A DNA stretch of 64,000 nucleotides from Scilla litardierei (Eukaryota > Streptophyta > Magnoliopsida > Asparagales > Asparagaceae), in contig CM061141.1 in the NCBI GenBank assembly GCA_030789695.1, positions 276,527,871-276,591,870 of the forward strand, in the 5' to 3' direction. The position numbers were made by a program, and so were the translations under genes. The notes beneath the pieces are model-generated. The model was not told the origin of the DNA, searched no databases, and saw only the letters and a program-made list of their open reading frames with translations. This document shows positions 9,459-20,185 of this stretch, piece by piece (positions within the stretch are counted from its first letter, which is position 1; every line of letters starts with the position of its first letter).

Positions 9459-12164
9459 GTCACGCCCCGCTTCCCAAAAACGTGGAGGCGAAGCGTGAGA
9501 AGGTCCGCTCAGACTTGAAGCTACAAAGCTGCAAGTCCGATAAGCGTCGATCAAGTTTAAAACTGCAGGTCCTTGCAATGCTAACGAAACAAAGATAATA
9601 ATAATTAAATGAGACAAAAGAAACATCTCAGAATATCCATAAAATAAGTTTCCAACATCGCAGAAAAGCCATCAGGCTAAAAGGAAGGAGACTAAAGGCC
9701 CAAACATGGCCAACAAAAGTACAAAGTACAAAACAACGGTGCTACGCACCAACAACTAACAAAAGGCCTAAAACAACATAAAGCTCCACAAAGACTCAAA
9801 GAATGGTCACCGGGTCCACCAAAATCCTCCTGGGCAGCCATGGACTCAGACTCAGCGTCAGCAAAACCTCACGTACTCAGCAACGGTCTCTGGCTCAGGT
9901 CTAACATATGACACCCAAAAGAGCAAGGGGCACATGTCAGCAAGTCTGGAAGACTTGTGCAAGTGAAACTGAAAGTACAAGTAAGAGCAACCTAGCAGTT
10001 CTAGTATGAATGCGATGACATGGCAGTTTAAAGTATGAGTGCAACAGGTAAAGTAAAGTAAAGTACAGTACGAGCATGGCATGGCATTCACAAGACAAGT
10101 ACAAGACAAGAAAAGTAAGCACCTCGTGCACAGAGATTCCGTCTTTTGGCTAGAGTGGCTGTACGGGCCAACTCCTAAGCTCAAGTAACCGTTTATCCCT
10201 ACCCCTCCACGTGTGTCGAGCCAGGGCCTTACCCCCCGAACTTGGAATGCTCGCTTCTGGACCACGAGCCAGGAAGTGTGTAAACAAGTATGGCGTAGGG
10301 GTGCACCTAGCCGGACAAGTAGTACAAGGACAAGTATTGTAGCGTGTGCTACGATGCAACAATCAATGCATGGATGACATGGCATGGTAGTTAAAGTAAA
10401 GCGTACAGGTAAGGAAAGTAAACGTGACAGTTTTAGCATGCATGAATGACAAGTTTACTGTTAAGATCTAGCTTCGTTGTCAAGCTAGATCATTTAGGTG
10501 ACGGATCTAGTTTCGTTGTCAAACTAGATCAAGTAGGCGTCTAGTCAGCTATCATTTCACCGACTAGTCTCTTTTACGCTAAAAGCAAGTAAGTGGCCTA
10601 AAAACATGGCCCTACACAAAAGTTGGCAAGTTTCACTTGCCTGCAATTATCACGTCAAGAAAACACCGTCCAACGAGTCCAAGGTCACGATTCCTACGTG
10701 CACAAGTCCACCGGCCTACATCCGTTTTATTAATCTTGATTAGTGATTTCTAAAACATTTAAAATACTTTAAAATACTGATTTTTAGTCTTTATTAGCAT
10801 GCAATTGGGTTGGGGGTCCTAGGGGTGCAAAACGTTACCTCAACACGACGCGAAAGCTATACCGGCGTCGGGTAGCGACGCCGGGGGTTGGAATAAAAGA
10901 TCGCGCTCCAAGTCCTGATTCCAAAATATATTCCTCGCTGGAAAATTCAGAGCTTCAACCGGGGCGACGGTTCCAGATTCCAAAGCTCGCACGTGCGACG
11001 ACGGGCTACGACGTGCGACGACGTCGTACGCGATGAATCCTTGAAGAGAAAGCACCTAGGTGGGGTCCACAGTAGTCCTAGGGACCTTTGGGGAACCCAC
11101 AATAACTCTGAAGAACTTGGGGGGCCCACGGAGGCAAGCGGTGCGACGGGTGTGGGGTTGCGACAAGTGGCCGTCGGTCGTACAGCCTCGGTGCGGGGGC
11201 TTGGCTCGGTCAGACACGGGGGCGGCGCTGTTGCAACACTTTGGGTCGGTCGCAGCAGCGGGGGCGACGTTTTCCTTCGGTCAGACCGATGGAAATCCTC
11301 GGTCAGGCGCTTGGAAGCGGGGTTGCAGCGCTGCAGCGATGCAACGCTCGGGCGCTCGGTCACAGCGGCGGCTTCCTTCGGTCGGGCACGGAGCTAGCGG
11401 GGCGACAGAGCGGGTCGGTGCGGAGCGAGGCGACCGGGCGGTTCTCTCGGTCAGACCGAGAGGCCCTATCGGTCAAGCGGGGAACGAAGCGGCGGTCGAT
11501 GGCAGCGGGCGAGGCGGCCGGTCAGAGCGGGCGGATGCGGGGGTTTTCTTCGGTCGTGCGGGGTACTGAACGTCGCAACGTTGCGACGATTCGTCGCAAC
11601 GTCCAAAAAGAGTTTGGAAGAGGCTAGGGCTAATTTCTTTGGAAAATAGGACTTGCTAGGGTTGCTTATATAGTATAGGTGGGGTTGACTTGGTCTAGGG
11701 CCAAATCTAATAGGATTAGAATTCAAAAAGATTTGAAATTTGAATTTAAACTTCTCCAACCCAATCTAGGATTTGACCTGGTCCAAATGAGCTGGAAATT
11801 GGCTCAAAAATTCTTTAAAACGTTTAAAATTCAAATAAATTTTATTTGGCCGAAATTAATTTAAAAATAATTATTAAAAATAATATAAAACTTGTAAAAA
11901 TTATAAAAGTGGTCAAATAAACTCCAAAAATTATAAAGTAAATATTGTGGTGATCGTGGCGACGAATGTGAGCTAACTAAGAAGACGGATCTCAAATTCG
12001 ACGTCGGACGACGAAACTAAAAATAGAAACGTCTCCCGTCAAGAGTGAGAATCGTCACGTCTCATCGAGTAAGTTTAAATTGTGGGAAAACGACTCGAGA
12101 AACGTCGTTCAAAATAGTACCACTATTTAATACTTTCAGAGACGTTCACAACGGCATAACACAC
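9459..12164 (-). repeat. 5' LTR of X (right copy, missing its first 73 bp)
   Basis: Nearly identical to 3100-5807. It stops after GGCATAACACAC at 12164 and lacks the part equivalent to 5808-5880, including the terminal TGTAAC and the doubled G-box. O gag sequence follows directly. In element orientation the missing part is the start of U3 of the 5' LTR. Confidence 0.85.
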
Positions 12165-12190
12165 ATGTGAGACACCCTCACGCACGTGTT
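12164..12190 (+). repeat. Right copy of a 26-27-bp target duplication around X
   Basis: The bases at 12164-12190 repeat those at 3074-3100, the O gag sequence immediately left of X. LTR elements normally leave 5 bp. The copy joins the truncated LTR end with at most one or two bases of shared sequence. Confidence 0.8.
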
Positions 12191-12478
12191 TCCCCACATG
12201 CATATGTTCACCCACGTCATCATATGAATAATTATCGTTGTGCACCATTCCATCATGTTCCTTATGCCTATCCACAACATGCATCATGTAGAAATCAACG
12301 TCGCATGCAAGCACCCAATAGGATGAGGGCTCCCAAGATTTTCACTATTTGGAGCCCAAAGGACACAAGCATGGATGAAAAACAAGTTTATATGAATGCT
12401 TATTTTTCGAATGTTGTGCATAGTAGTAATTATGTGGGGAAGTCTAAGTCCAATTGGACTTGGCTTCCAAAGGTCTAA
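12165..12478 (+). pseudogene. gag: Gag of O, part 2 (C-terminal tail)
   Basis: Continues the basic, His- and Pro-rich Gag tail cut off at 3099 and ends with a WTWLPKV-type terminus and TAA. T Gag ends the same way (WTWFPKG then stop). The first codons repeat part 1 because of the target duplication. Pol follows in another frame about 50 bases downstream, so Gag and Pol would have been separated by a frame change or by reinitiation. Confidence 0.85.
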
Positions 12479-12531
12479 TCTTTAGGACCCAATGACCTTG
12501 GGTACCATGATACGACATTTCATATCTATAG

Positions 12532-15500
12532 GTACTCAAGAAAAAGGAACGGAGCAACAAATTTAAATTTAGCTCCAAGAGAAATTGGATACTCGATAGC
12601 GGGTGTTCAAAACACATGACGGGTGACGCTCAATTGCTCTCCGGAGTGGTTCCCATTGCAAATGGAAACCGGGTAGTCTTTGGAGGCAACGAGAGCGGAA
12701 CCATCATAGGTGTTGGTAAAGTGGGCAATCCTTCTAAACCCCTTATATGTGATGTTTACCTTGTTAAAGGATTAAACCACAATCTTATTTCAATAAGTCA
12801 ACTTTGTGACAAAGGTTACAAAGTTAACTTTGCGAAAGGATTGCGCCATATTTTAAGAAAAGATAATAATGAATTATTGTTTTTCGGCACACGCCACAAG
12901 AATATATATATCCTAGATCTTCCAATTTCACATGAACAATGTCTTATTGCCAACACAAGTGAACAACACTTATGGCATCGACGTTTTGGTCATGTGAACT
13001 TTGAAACACTTTTTAAGCTTTCCAAGTTAAATTCTATTAGAGGCTTCCCTAAGCTTGTCTTTCAAAAGAAAAGCTTTTGTGACTCGTGTCAACGAGGAAA
13101 GCTTCCAAAATCTTCATTTAAACCTAAGAAAAGCATTTCTTCTAAGCGGCCTCTAGAGCCATTACATCTAGATTTATTTGGGCCAACTAGAGTTGCTTCA
13201 TTAGGTAATGCTAGATATGGACTTGTCATCGTTGATGACTTTTCTAGGTTTACTTGGGTATTTTCATTGTGTAATAAAAATGAAGCTTTTGAAAACTTCA
13301 CAATTTTTGTTAAGAAAGTACAAAATCTTATTGGAACCACCATTGTCACTATTCGTAGTGATCATGGAGGGGAATTTGAGAATGAGTCTTTTGAGACATT
13401 TTGTGATGAAGTTGGTATTACACACACCTTCTCTTTCCCTCGTGCACCTCCTCAAAATGGTGTAGTTGAGAGAAAGAATAGGACGCTAGTGGAGTGTGCT
13501 CGCACTATGCTTGATGATAGCCAACTTGGCCATCAATTTTGGGCGGAAGCGGTACACACCGCTTGCTATGTGTTTAATAGAATACTTTTGAGGCCCGGCA
13601 CTAAACAAACTTGTTATGAATTGGTGTTTGGTAGGTTACCTCAAGTTAAACATTTTCGTGTTTTTGGTTCGAAATGTTTTATTAAGAACACGTATGGTAG
13701 TTTGGACAAATTCGATCCAAGATTCGATGAGGGGATTTTTGTAGGATATTCTTCGCGTAGCAAAGCCTACCGGATATTCAACAAATGAACCTCAACGATC
13801 GAGGAGTCGCTTCATATGTCATTTAATGAAGGATTTGTTCCAACTAGAATTACTAATGATGATGACTCTATGGATGTCTTATGTGATTCAATTGGTAATT
13901 CTAACTCTAATGATTCTATTGATTCTATTGAGACTAACCCGTCTAATGAAGTTGTTGAGAATGTTCCTAGTGATCAAAGTATTCCCAAACGGCTTCATAC
14001 CGTTCGTGACCATCCTCTTGAGCAAGTCATTGGCAATATCCATGATAGTGTCAAGACGAGATCGCAAGTGAACTACTTCGCTCATTGTGCCTTTGCCTCC
14101 TCGATAGAGCCAAAGAATGTTAATGAAGCATGCGAAGATAGCGCTTGGATCTTAGCCATGGAGGAGGAACTCATTCAATTCGAGAGGAATGAAATTTGGG
14201 AGCTTGTTCCATTGCCATCGAAGAATCACACCGTCATAGGGACAAAGTGGATCTTCAAGCACAAAACCGACGAAAACCATGTCGTCGTCCGGAACAAAGC
14301 TCGGTTAGTTGCTTAAGGCTACCGTCAAGAGGAAGGTATTGATTTCGAAGAATCCTTCGCTCCGGTAGCTAGATTAGAATCAATTAGATTATTATTGTCT
14401 TTTGCATGCCATTAAAATTTCAAACTATTTCAAATGGATGTTAAAAGTGCATTTTTAAACGGAGATGTTGTTGAGGAAGTTTACGTTTCTCAACCTCCGG
14501 GCTTTATTAATGAAAAATTTCCAAATCATGTTTTTAAACTAAAGAAAGCGCTTTACGGTTTGAGACAAGCTCCTCGAGCTTGGTATGATCGCCTAAAGAA
14601 TTTTCTTTTGGATTTGAATTTTAAAATGGGAGAAGCCGATTCTACACTTTTTGTTAAGCATTCGAATAATGATATAATTTTAGTTCAAATATATGTTTAT
14701 GATATCATTTTCGGTGCTACTAACTTTGCTCTTTGCGAAGAGTTTTCTAATGTTATGAAGGAACAATTTGAGATGAGCCACATGGGTGAGCTCAAGTATT
14801 TCTTAGGTCTCCAAATTCGTCAAATGGACGATGCAATCTTCATCCACCAAACGAAGTATACGGTGGAGTTGCTAAAGCGATTTGGAATGGAGAGTGCCTC
14901 CGGGAAAAATACTCCAATGAGCACGACTACGCATCTTGATAAGGATACGGGTGGTAAGGATGTAGACATTCGTCTATATCGAGGTATGATTGGTAGTTTA
15001 CTATATCTTACCACAAGTAGGCCCGATATTATGTTTGCCGTATGCGTATGTGCTCGTTATCAGTCTCAACCTAAGGAGTCATACTTAGTAGTGGTAAAAC
15101 GTATTTTCCGTTATTTAAGTTATACACTTGATTTTGGATTACTTTATCCAAAATCTAGCACATATGAGTTAATCTCATATAGTGATGCCGATTATGCGGG
15201 ATGCAAATCCAACAGGAAAAGTACTAGTGGCACTTGCCATTTTATAGGAAATTCCCTTGTCTCTTGGTTTTCCAAGAAGCAAAATTCCATATCACTTTCA
15301 ACCACCGAGGCGGAATACATTGCCGCCGGTGCCGCGTGTGCTCAAGTTCTTTGCATGAGACACACACTTAAAGACTTTGGTATAAATTGTGATACTTGCC
15401 CTATCATGGTTGACAACCAAAGTGCAATATGTCTTTCCAAGAACCCGGTACACCATTCCCGTTCGAAACACATAGATGTCCGACACCATTTCTTAGATGA

Positions 15501-15642
15501 TCATGTTGCTAAAAAGGACATCATATTAGTGTACGTTGAAACCCAGAAGAAAATCGTCGATATTTTCATGAAACCCCTAAAGGAGGATTCCTTTGTGCGG
15601 TTGCGTCGAGAATTGGGGATTATGGGTGAATCCGAGATATAG
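12532..15642 (+). pseudogene. pol: Pol of O: protease, integrase, reverse transcriptase, RNase H
   Basis: The copia polyprotein that cleaves Gag-Pol, copies the RNA and inserts the cDNA. The protease DSG is at 12595-12603. Integrase follows, with its His/Cys finger (about 12970-13100) and D, D, E residues within LDLFGP, RSDHGGEF and VVERKNRT. Reverse transcriptase runs from about 14150, and RNase H (YSDADYAG, later STTEAEY) ends at 15642. Three stops break it: TGA at 13786, TAA at 14314 and TAA at 14413. The first two are one C-to-T step from CGA and CAA. The polymerase motif YVDD reads YVYD: the codon at 14698-14700 lost a catalytic aspartate. The element cannot move by itself. Confidence 0.95.
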
Positions 15643-15886
15643 GATTCATTTTTATTCAATCTTCTTGCATGCTATTCTATTTCGCTATATTTATTCATGC
15701 TAGACTTATTGGATTCTATCGGGATTTTTTTTGTGAATTTTTGGAATTTATGCTCAAATTTACTCTTGAACGTCGTATTTAAGTTTTTCGATTTTTATTG
15801 GGGTAGGATGATGATTTTTGAGAGTTGAACGATGTTTCGTCCACGTGCATTTAGGAGAAAACTCTTTCATCTATTTTTGGACTCAT

Positions 15887-16190
15887 CTAGTCGGTCTCAG
15901 TTCATCAACAAACCGACTAGATGCATATCTAGTCGGTCTGCTAATGAACTCAAACCGACTAGTTCAAGCTTATAATTTTCCTTTGCTACTGACTTCTTTT
16001 AGTCGGTCCACGTTCACTTACCGACCGACTAGAATGAAAACTAGTCGGTCAGTACTTGAACTTTGACCGACTAACTTTAGCCCTAAAAACTTTGTCTGGC
16101 CCATGTTTCGACTTAGTCGGTTCAAGCTCATTGACCGACCGACTAGATTGTCATCTAGTCGGTCAGTGCTTGAACTGTGACCGACTAAGT
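15887..16190 (+). promoter_or_regulatory. Internal foldback array (ACCGACTAG) upstream of the O 3' ORF
   Basis: Three units of the same ACCGACTAG/CTAGTCGGT motif found in the O and T LTRs. Each has an inner stem and an outer stem. Unit 1: inner arms 15912-15922 and 15927-15937; outer arms 15887-15895 with 15954-15962, plus AGTTCAT (15899-15905) with ATGAACT (15944-15950). Unit 3: inner arms of 12 bases at 16137-16148 and 16153-16164. The preceding 230 bases (15643-15886) hold no gene. A promoter or RNA-structure role is inferred from its shared design with the LTR. Confidence 0.55.
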
Positions 16191-16553
16191 GCTCAAGGAC
16201 AGCCGTGTCTTTTCGCATTCCGATCGACTTAAACTCGCATCTAATCGATTAATTCTCATTCTATTCGATCGACGCTCCCCTCTCAGCCTAAACCCTCGAG
16301 ACTGTTCCTCTCCCTCCGTCGAATCCGATCATTTTCCGGCCATATCTCCGGCCATCCGTCCGTCGACCTCCTCCTAGGTGATATCTCTCTCTCTCTCTCC
16401 TAGTTCTAGGGTTAGTTTTTCAGTGTTTAGGGTTAGGGTTCATTCGATTTTGGCCTAGGGTTCCTATTTCTAGGTTGTTTTCTTACTTAGGGTTTGTTGA
16501 TTTCGGCTATAGGATCTATTCTTGCGTTGTTTGATCTTGTTTTGTCATGACTT
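16191..16553 (+). promoter_or_regulatory. Leader region before the O 3' ORF
   Basis: About 360 bases without a gene. It contains a CT run (about 16383-16400) like a plant Y-patch, two TTTAGGGTTAGGG-type telo-box stretches (about 16405-16440), and a CTCCTAGGTGATATC junction that resembles an intron donor. I see no clear TATA box. It reads like a plant promoter/5' UTR, which fits a separately transcribed 3' ORF, but this is not proven. Confidence 0.35.
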
Positions 16554-18185
16554 ATGGCAAAAACGAGAATCCCGATCACTCCCTCTGGTGCTTCTCCTAT
16601 GTCTGTAGAGCCGCACCCTAGGAATCCTTCGAAACCCAAACGCCGAGCTAAATCAACCCAACCTTCATCGTCTTCGCCTCCTCTAAAAAAGCAGAGGACG
16701 TCGACCGTCAAACCCGGTAAACATTCTAAGTCTAGGAAGCATATACTCCATACCCCCTCTACACCTCCTGATACCGATACTGAGTTTAGACCCGAGGATG
16801 AGTCTGGCCATAGGGAACCCACTCCTCCACTTCGTCCTAGGACTCGACAGCCTAAGGGAAAGGCCCCAATGCCAGCAGGTGGTGTTGACATCTCTTTGTG
16901 TCGCGACGACCCTATGCGTCTTGCGGCTTACAACCGGATTGAGCACTGCCCGCTGCTATTGGAGCACTTTGTTCAGTTTTCCGACTTCCTTGGCTTAGCA
17001 GATCTCCTATCCTATAGTGGGCTCCTAGACTACCTTCGCTTCGTCCCTAAGGCGAACTCTCGACCCTATCCTCGCCTGGTCAAACTTTTCTATGCAAATC
17101 GTACCCGAGGCCAGTACGATGAAACCCACACCATCGAGACTACTGTCTTGTGGACTCCTATAGTCCTCATGGCAGAAATCTTGGGAGAGTTGCTGGGTTG
17201 TTCGTCGTGTGGTCTCCTCCCGTCAGACATTTCTGTTGATGATATCTCCTCTTTGGATCAGTCGGTTCTCGCTGATATCTTCCATGTTATCCCTCCTGCT
17301 TTCATTGGTGTTCCATCGAAGTCATTTAAGCCAAATGCATGTGTGCTCAATCTCATTCTGAAGTCGTGCTTGCTTCCCAAGTACGGCTCATCTTCTCTGC
17401 CATCCCAGCCCTTCCTAAAGTTGATTTACGCTCTATTCTTGGGTTGCGAGATTAATTGGGCTCGCGTTATACTCGATAAGATGGACTCTTTCGAGTGTAT
17501 TCGCAAGACCACTAAATCTGTGCATATCCCTTATCCTTGTCTGTTGACTTTGGTGTTTCGTCATTTCCACGTGCCTTTGCCTCCTGACGATGAGCGTCCT
17601 CTTGGTCCTCCCCTGAACGCGACGGACGTAAAGAAATCTCTTACGACACTCCGTCACGTGCAGCAGACGACTCCTGTAGCTTCTCAGGGCACTTCTTCTG
17701 CAGCTGCTGCTTCCAGACCTCCCACCACACTTGAGAGTCTCGCTCGTGACGTTTGTCGTCTCGAGTCTCGGTATGCTCGTTTCGAGGAGATTCTATGCTG
17801 TATTGCTCGTACTATTGGTGTTGAGGTTCCTCCTCCTGTTTCTGAGGATGAGGAGATGGATGATGAGGATATCGATGAGCTCGTTGATTCTCTTGCTCGT
17901 GGCGCTGAGGCCACTCCTGCTGCTGCTACCACATCTGTTACTGGGGCTGCCACTTCTTCAGGTCCTCCAGAGTCTTCTGCTCCAGTGGTTGAGTCTACTG
18001 TTGCTCCAGTGACGTCTGCTCCTGTTGACGTTCCTGTTGATACCTCTGCTGTTGAGCCTGCTGTTGATGTTTCCACTCCTGCCCCGACGATTCCTTCAGT
18101 TGACACACCACTCCTCCCAGCAGAGCCTGAGTCCACTCCTTCGACTGGACCTACGGAGACTGCTGATCCTGCCGCTCCTTCTTGA
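16554..18185 (+). CDS. 3' env-position ORF of O (plant transposon protein, SIRE type)
   Basis: An intact 543-residue frame of unknown function, in the place where SIRE-like copia elements carry an env-like gene. Residues 1-110 are basic and rich in Ser and Pro. The central part (about 115-370) resembles the domain annotated in plants as 'putative plant transposon protein', with an LVKLFYAN motif at about 174-182. A short heptad stretch (about 393-415) and an acidic patch (about 430-446) follow, then a Ser/Thr/Pro/Val-rich tail to the end. No signal peptide or membrane segment is obvious, so a true envelope role is doubtful. It is open throughout although pol of the same element has three stops. 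P has a decayed homologue at 48882-50046. Confidence 0.7.
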   Translation: MAKTRIPITPSGASPMSVEPHPRNPSKPKRRAKSTQPSSSSPPLKKQRTSTVKPGKHSKSRKHILHTPSTPPDTDTEFRPEDESGHREPTPPLRPRTRQPKGKAPMPAGGVDISLCRDDPMRLAAYNRIEHCPLLLEHFVQFSDFLGLADLLSYSGLLDYLRFVPKANSRPYPRLVKLFYANRTRGQYDETHTIETTVLWTPIVLMAEILGELLGCSSCGLLPSDISVDDISSLDQSVLADIFHVIPPAFIGVPSKSFKPNACVLNLILKSCLLPKYGSSSLPSQPFLKLIYALFLGCEINWARVILDKMDSFECIRKTTKSVHIPYPCLLTLVFRHFHVPLPPDDERPLGPPLNATDVKKSLTTLRHVQQTTPVASQGTSSAAAASRPPTTLESLARDVCRLESRYARFEEILCCIARTIGVEVPPPVSEDEEMDDEDIDELVDSLARGAEATPAAATTSVTGAATSSGPPESSAPVVESTVAPVTSAPVDVPVDTSAVEPAVDVSTPAPTIPSVDTPLLPAEPESTPSTGPTETADPAAPS

Positions 18186-18416
18186 GAGTCTGTTTGGAGG
18201 ACTCTCCGATGCTCCTTGGATGATTCATCTTTTAGAGAGAGTTTTGGTTTAGGACAGGGTTGGTGGTGTTTTCTGATGTTTTTGGATGTGTTGATGCTTG
18301 ATGTCGCTGTTGTATCTTTTTGGGATGTATGGTGGTGATGTTGTTGTCGATGATGGATTTTGACGTTTTTGATGTTGATATACTATGTGACATTTTGATG
18401 TACTCGATGTTCTTTG
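18186..18416 (+). other. 3' spacer of O, first part
   Basis: No gene. T-rich, G-rich low-complexity DNA after the 3' ORF, cut by T at 18417. It resumes at 25407. The last five bases (18412-18416, CTTTG) are the left target duplication of T. Confidence 0.7.
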
Positions 18417-20146
18417 TGTTGTGATATGGTTCCCCGGATTTGGTTTTGGATGATGAGCAAACATAAATAATGGATACTAACTTATTTGTGAGCGCAGTTA
18501 TGGAGATCGTAGCCAAAATACCACGTACAACAAAAGCGACGTCTCAAGACTTCTCAATATGCTGATCGTGTGCCTGGAGCTTCGTTGAAGCTCAAGGAGC
18601 AATATTGAAGTCAAGAGGAATGAAGATTGAAGCTTTGAAGACGGCTCGTAAGGTTTATTTTATAGTCTTCTAGCTTCATAGATTAGAATGTTAAGCCTTG
18701 AGTAGGACTTACATTATATACTTCATTTCGCTCATATCTTAGAGCTAGGATATTCATAGAAGCCATTAGAAACTTTCCCGAAGCCTATCGCTTCTTCTCT
18801 CGGCTTCTTGTGCATGTTAGTTGGTTCAAGAAGAGTTACCAACCGACTAGATGACGATCTAGTCGGTCAGCAACTCTACATGAACCGACTAGTTTGCCTT
18901 CTCTATATTCAGCTCTTTCTCTGTCTACAGTTAGTCGGTCAAAGAAGAGTCACCGACCGACTAGATGACGATCTAGTCGGTTAGGAGTTCTTCTTTGACC
19001 GACTAGTTGTGTACAGTCATTTTCAGCCTGAGCTACTGTTTCGAGTTAGTCGGTCAAAGAACGTTTACCGACCGACTAGTTGAGAAACTAGTCGGTCAGC
19101 ATTTGTTCTTAAACCGACTAAGTCATCTTGAAGTCAGCTTATTCTATTTCGACGTTAGTCGGTCAAAGATCATTCACCGACCGACTAGTTGTGAAACTAG
19201 TCGGTCGGCAAGTCTTCTTAGACCGACTAGTTGTCTTTGCCTGTACTTCGACTTCTTGGCTGTTCTACAGTTAGTCGGTCTACGTTGTATCACCAACCGA
19301 CTAGTTGATGAACTAGTCGGTCAGTGATCCTTCTTTGACCGACTAGTCTGCTTCAGAATAGAGCCGTTGGGATTCTTTCAAACTCGATTTCTCTTGCCCC
19401 TTTAAATAGAATCCTGATTCGTTTGAAGAGGAGTCAGAGGTCCTATTTCCAAGCAATTTCAGACCTAAGAGAAGAGCTCTCCCAAGCTAATTCAAAGCTC
19501 TCTCTCCCTCACAAGAATCTCTCCCTTCACTCTTTGAGCCATCTTCCTCAAGAGAGATTCTCTCCTTTGTGAGCTTCTCAAGCCAAGAGCTTGATCCTAG
19601 TCACCATACTCCACCCTAGGCTTCCTTTGCTGGTCATCTTCTTGAAGCTAGGGTTTGGTGACATCCTCTTCCTCAAAATCCATTATTGCCCTAATTTGGT
19701 AAGTTTACTCAAGGCATAGGATTTTGTACGGTAAGAGTTTATTTCATTTCATTTCATTGAATTGTTGTACACTCTCGGTTGTGAGAGTTTGTGTGATCCC
19801 GGGTTGTGGGATTCACCGCAATCGATTGTAGGACGATTGCACTTGTGGAGTTTCCGCAAGTGGGTTTAGTGGAAATCTTGAGTTAGAGTTGCTAACTCAA
19901 GTATCCGGAGGGGATCCGGGTGGTTGGGACGTAGGATCACCGGGAACAAGTCGGGGAGACTTGGGTGGATCCGAACCCAGTAATATTGTTTGTTTGCGTA
20001 TGTTTTAATTCTTGTTGATAGTTGTTTAATTCCGCATTGTCGTTTGTTTCTTGCACAATAATTAGGAATAACTATCTTGATTATTTTAAGTACTATTCAC
20101 CCCCCCCCCTCTAGTACGTGTGCAGTAGCTACCACAGGGCACTACA
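18417..20146 (+). repeat. 5' LTR of T
   Basis: 1730 bp, starting TGTTGTGATATGG and ending GGGCACTACA. It has no gene. U3 carries a foldback array (about 18850-19351), and a TATA-like TTTAAATA lies at 19401-19408. Open frames in the array are made of repeated motif and are not genes. Confidence 0.95.
18850..19351 (+). promoter_or_regulatory. U3 foldback array of T (five units)
   Basis: Five units built on TAGTCGGTC and GACCGACTA. The clearest (18931-19006) is a 76-base hairpin: outer arms of 17 bases (18932-18948 with 18989-19005), a symmetric 7/7 internal loop, inner arms of 11 bases (18956-18966 with 18971-18981) and a GACG loop. The next unit (19046-19121) keeps the same geometry with different arm bases. 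The array ends about 50 bases before the TATA-like box. Because U3 is also at the 3' end of the genomic RNA, it may act as RNA structure as well as DNA. Confidence 0.6.
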
Positions 20147-20148
20147 AT

Positions 20149-20163
20149 TGGTATCAGAGCCAA
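20149..20163 (+). other. PBS of T (initiator tRNA-Met)
   Basis: TGGTATCAGAGCC begins two bases after the LTR and is complementary to the 3' end of plant initiator tRNA-Met, the usual copia primer. Confidence 0.95.
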
Positions 20164-20185
20164 GGTTAAAGCTACAAGTTCAAAG

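Larger units (their letters stand above)
3100..12164 (-). mobile_element. X: LARD-type non-coding LTR element
   Basis: A roughly 9-kb element with two 2.7-2.8-kb LTRs around 3.58 kb of non-coding DNA. Minus orientation is deduced from the PPT: the minus strand reads AAGGTGGGGAGGA immediately before TGTAACG. Just upstream a GTCCGAGGACGGAC stretch resembles the last codons of Tekay/Del-type pol, so a chromovirus origin is plausible. The two LTRs differ by only a few substitutions and 1-bp indels by eye, so insertion was recent. Y (36191-45374) is a second family member. The right end is truncated by 73 bp and flanked by an unusual 26-27-bp duplication. Confidence 0.85.

Noticed and set aside
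12616..15642. Overlapping frames on the opposite strand of O pol (for example 13089-13349, 14820-15014)
   Set aside because: Shadows of the pol frame with no family pattern.
16405..16440. Telomere-like TTTAGGGTTAGGG
   Set aside because: Only two units. More likely telo-box promoter elements or chance than an interstitial telomere.
19007..19327. 106-codon frame identical at 24265-24585, and similar frames at 15818-16066
   Set aside because: They translate the foldback motif itself (repeated RPTS/LVGQ words) and lie in U3 or an internal array.
18850..19351. Regular repeats with short spacers resembling a CRISPR array
   Set aside because: Plant LTR context, inverted rather than direct repeats, related spacers and no cas genes.
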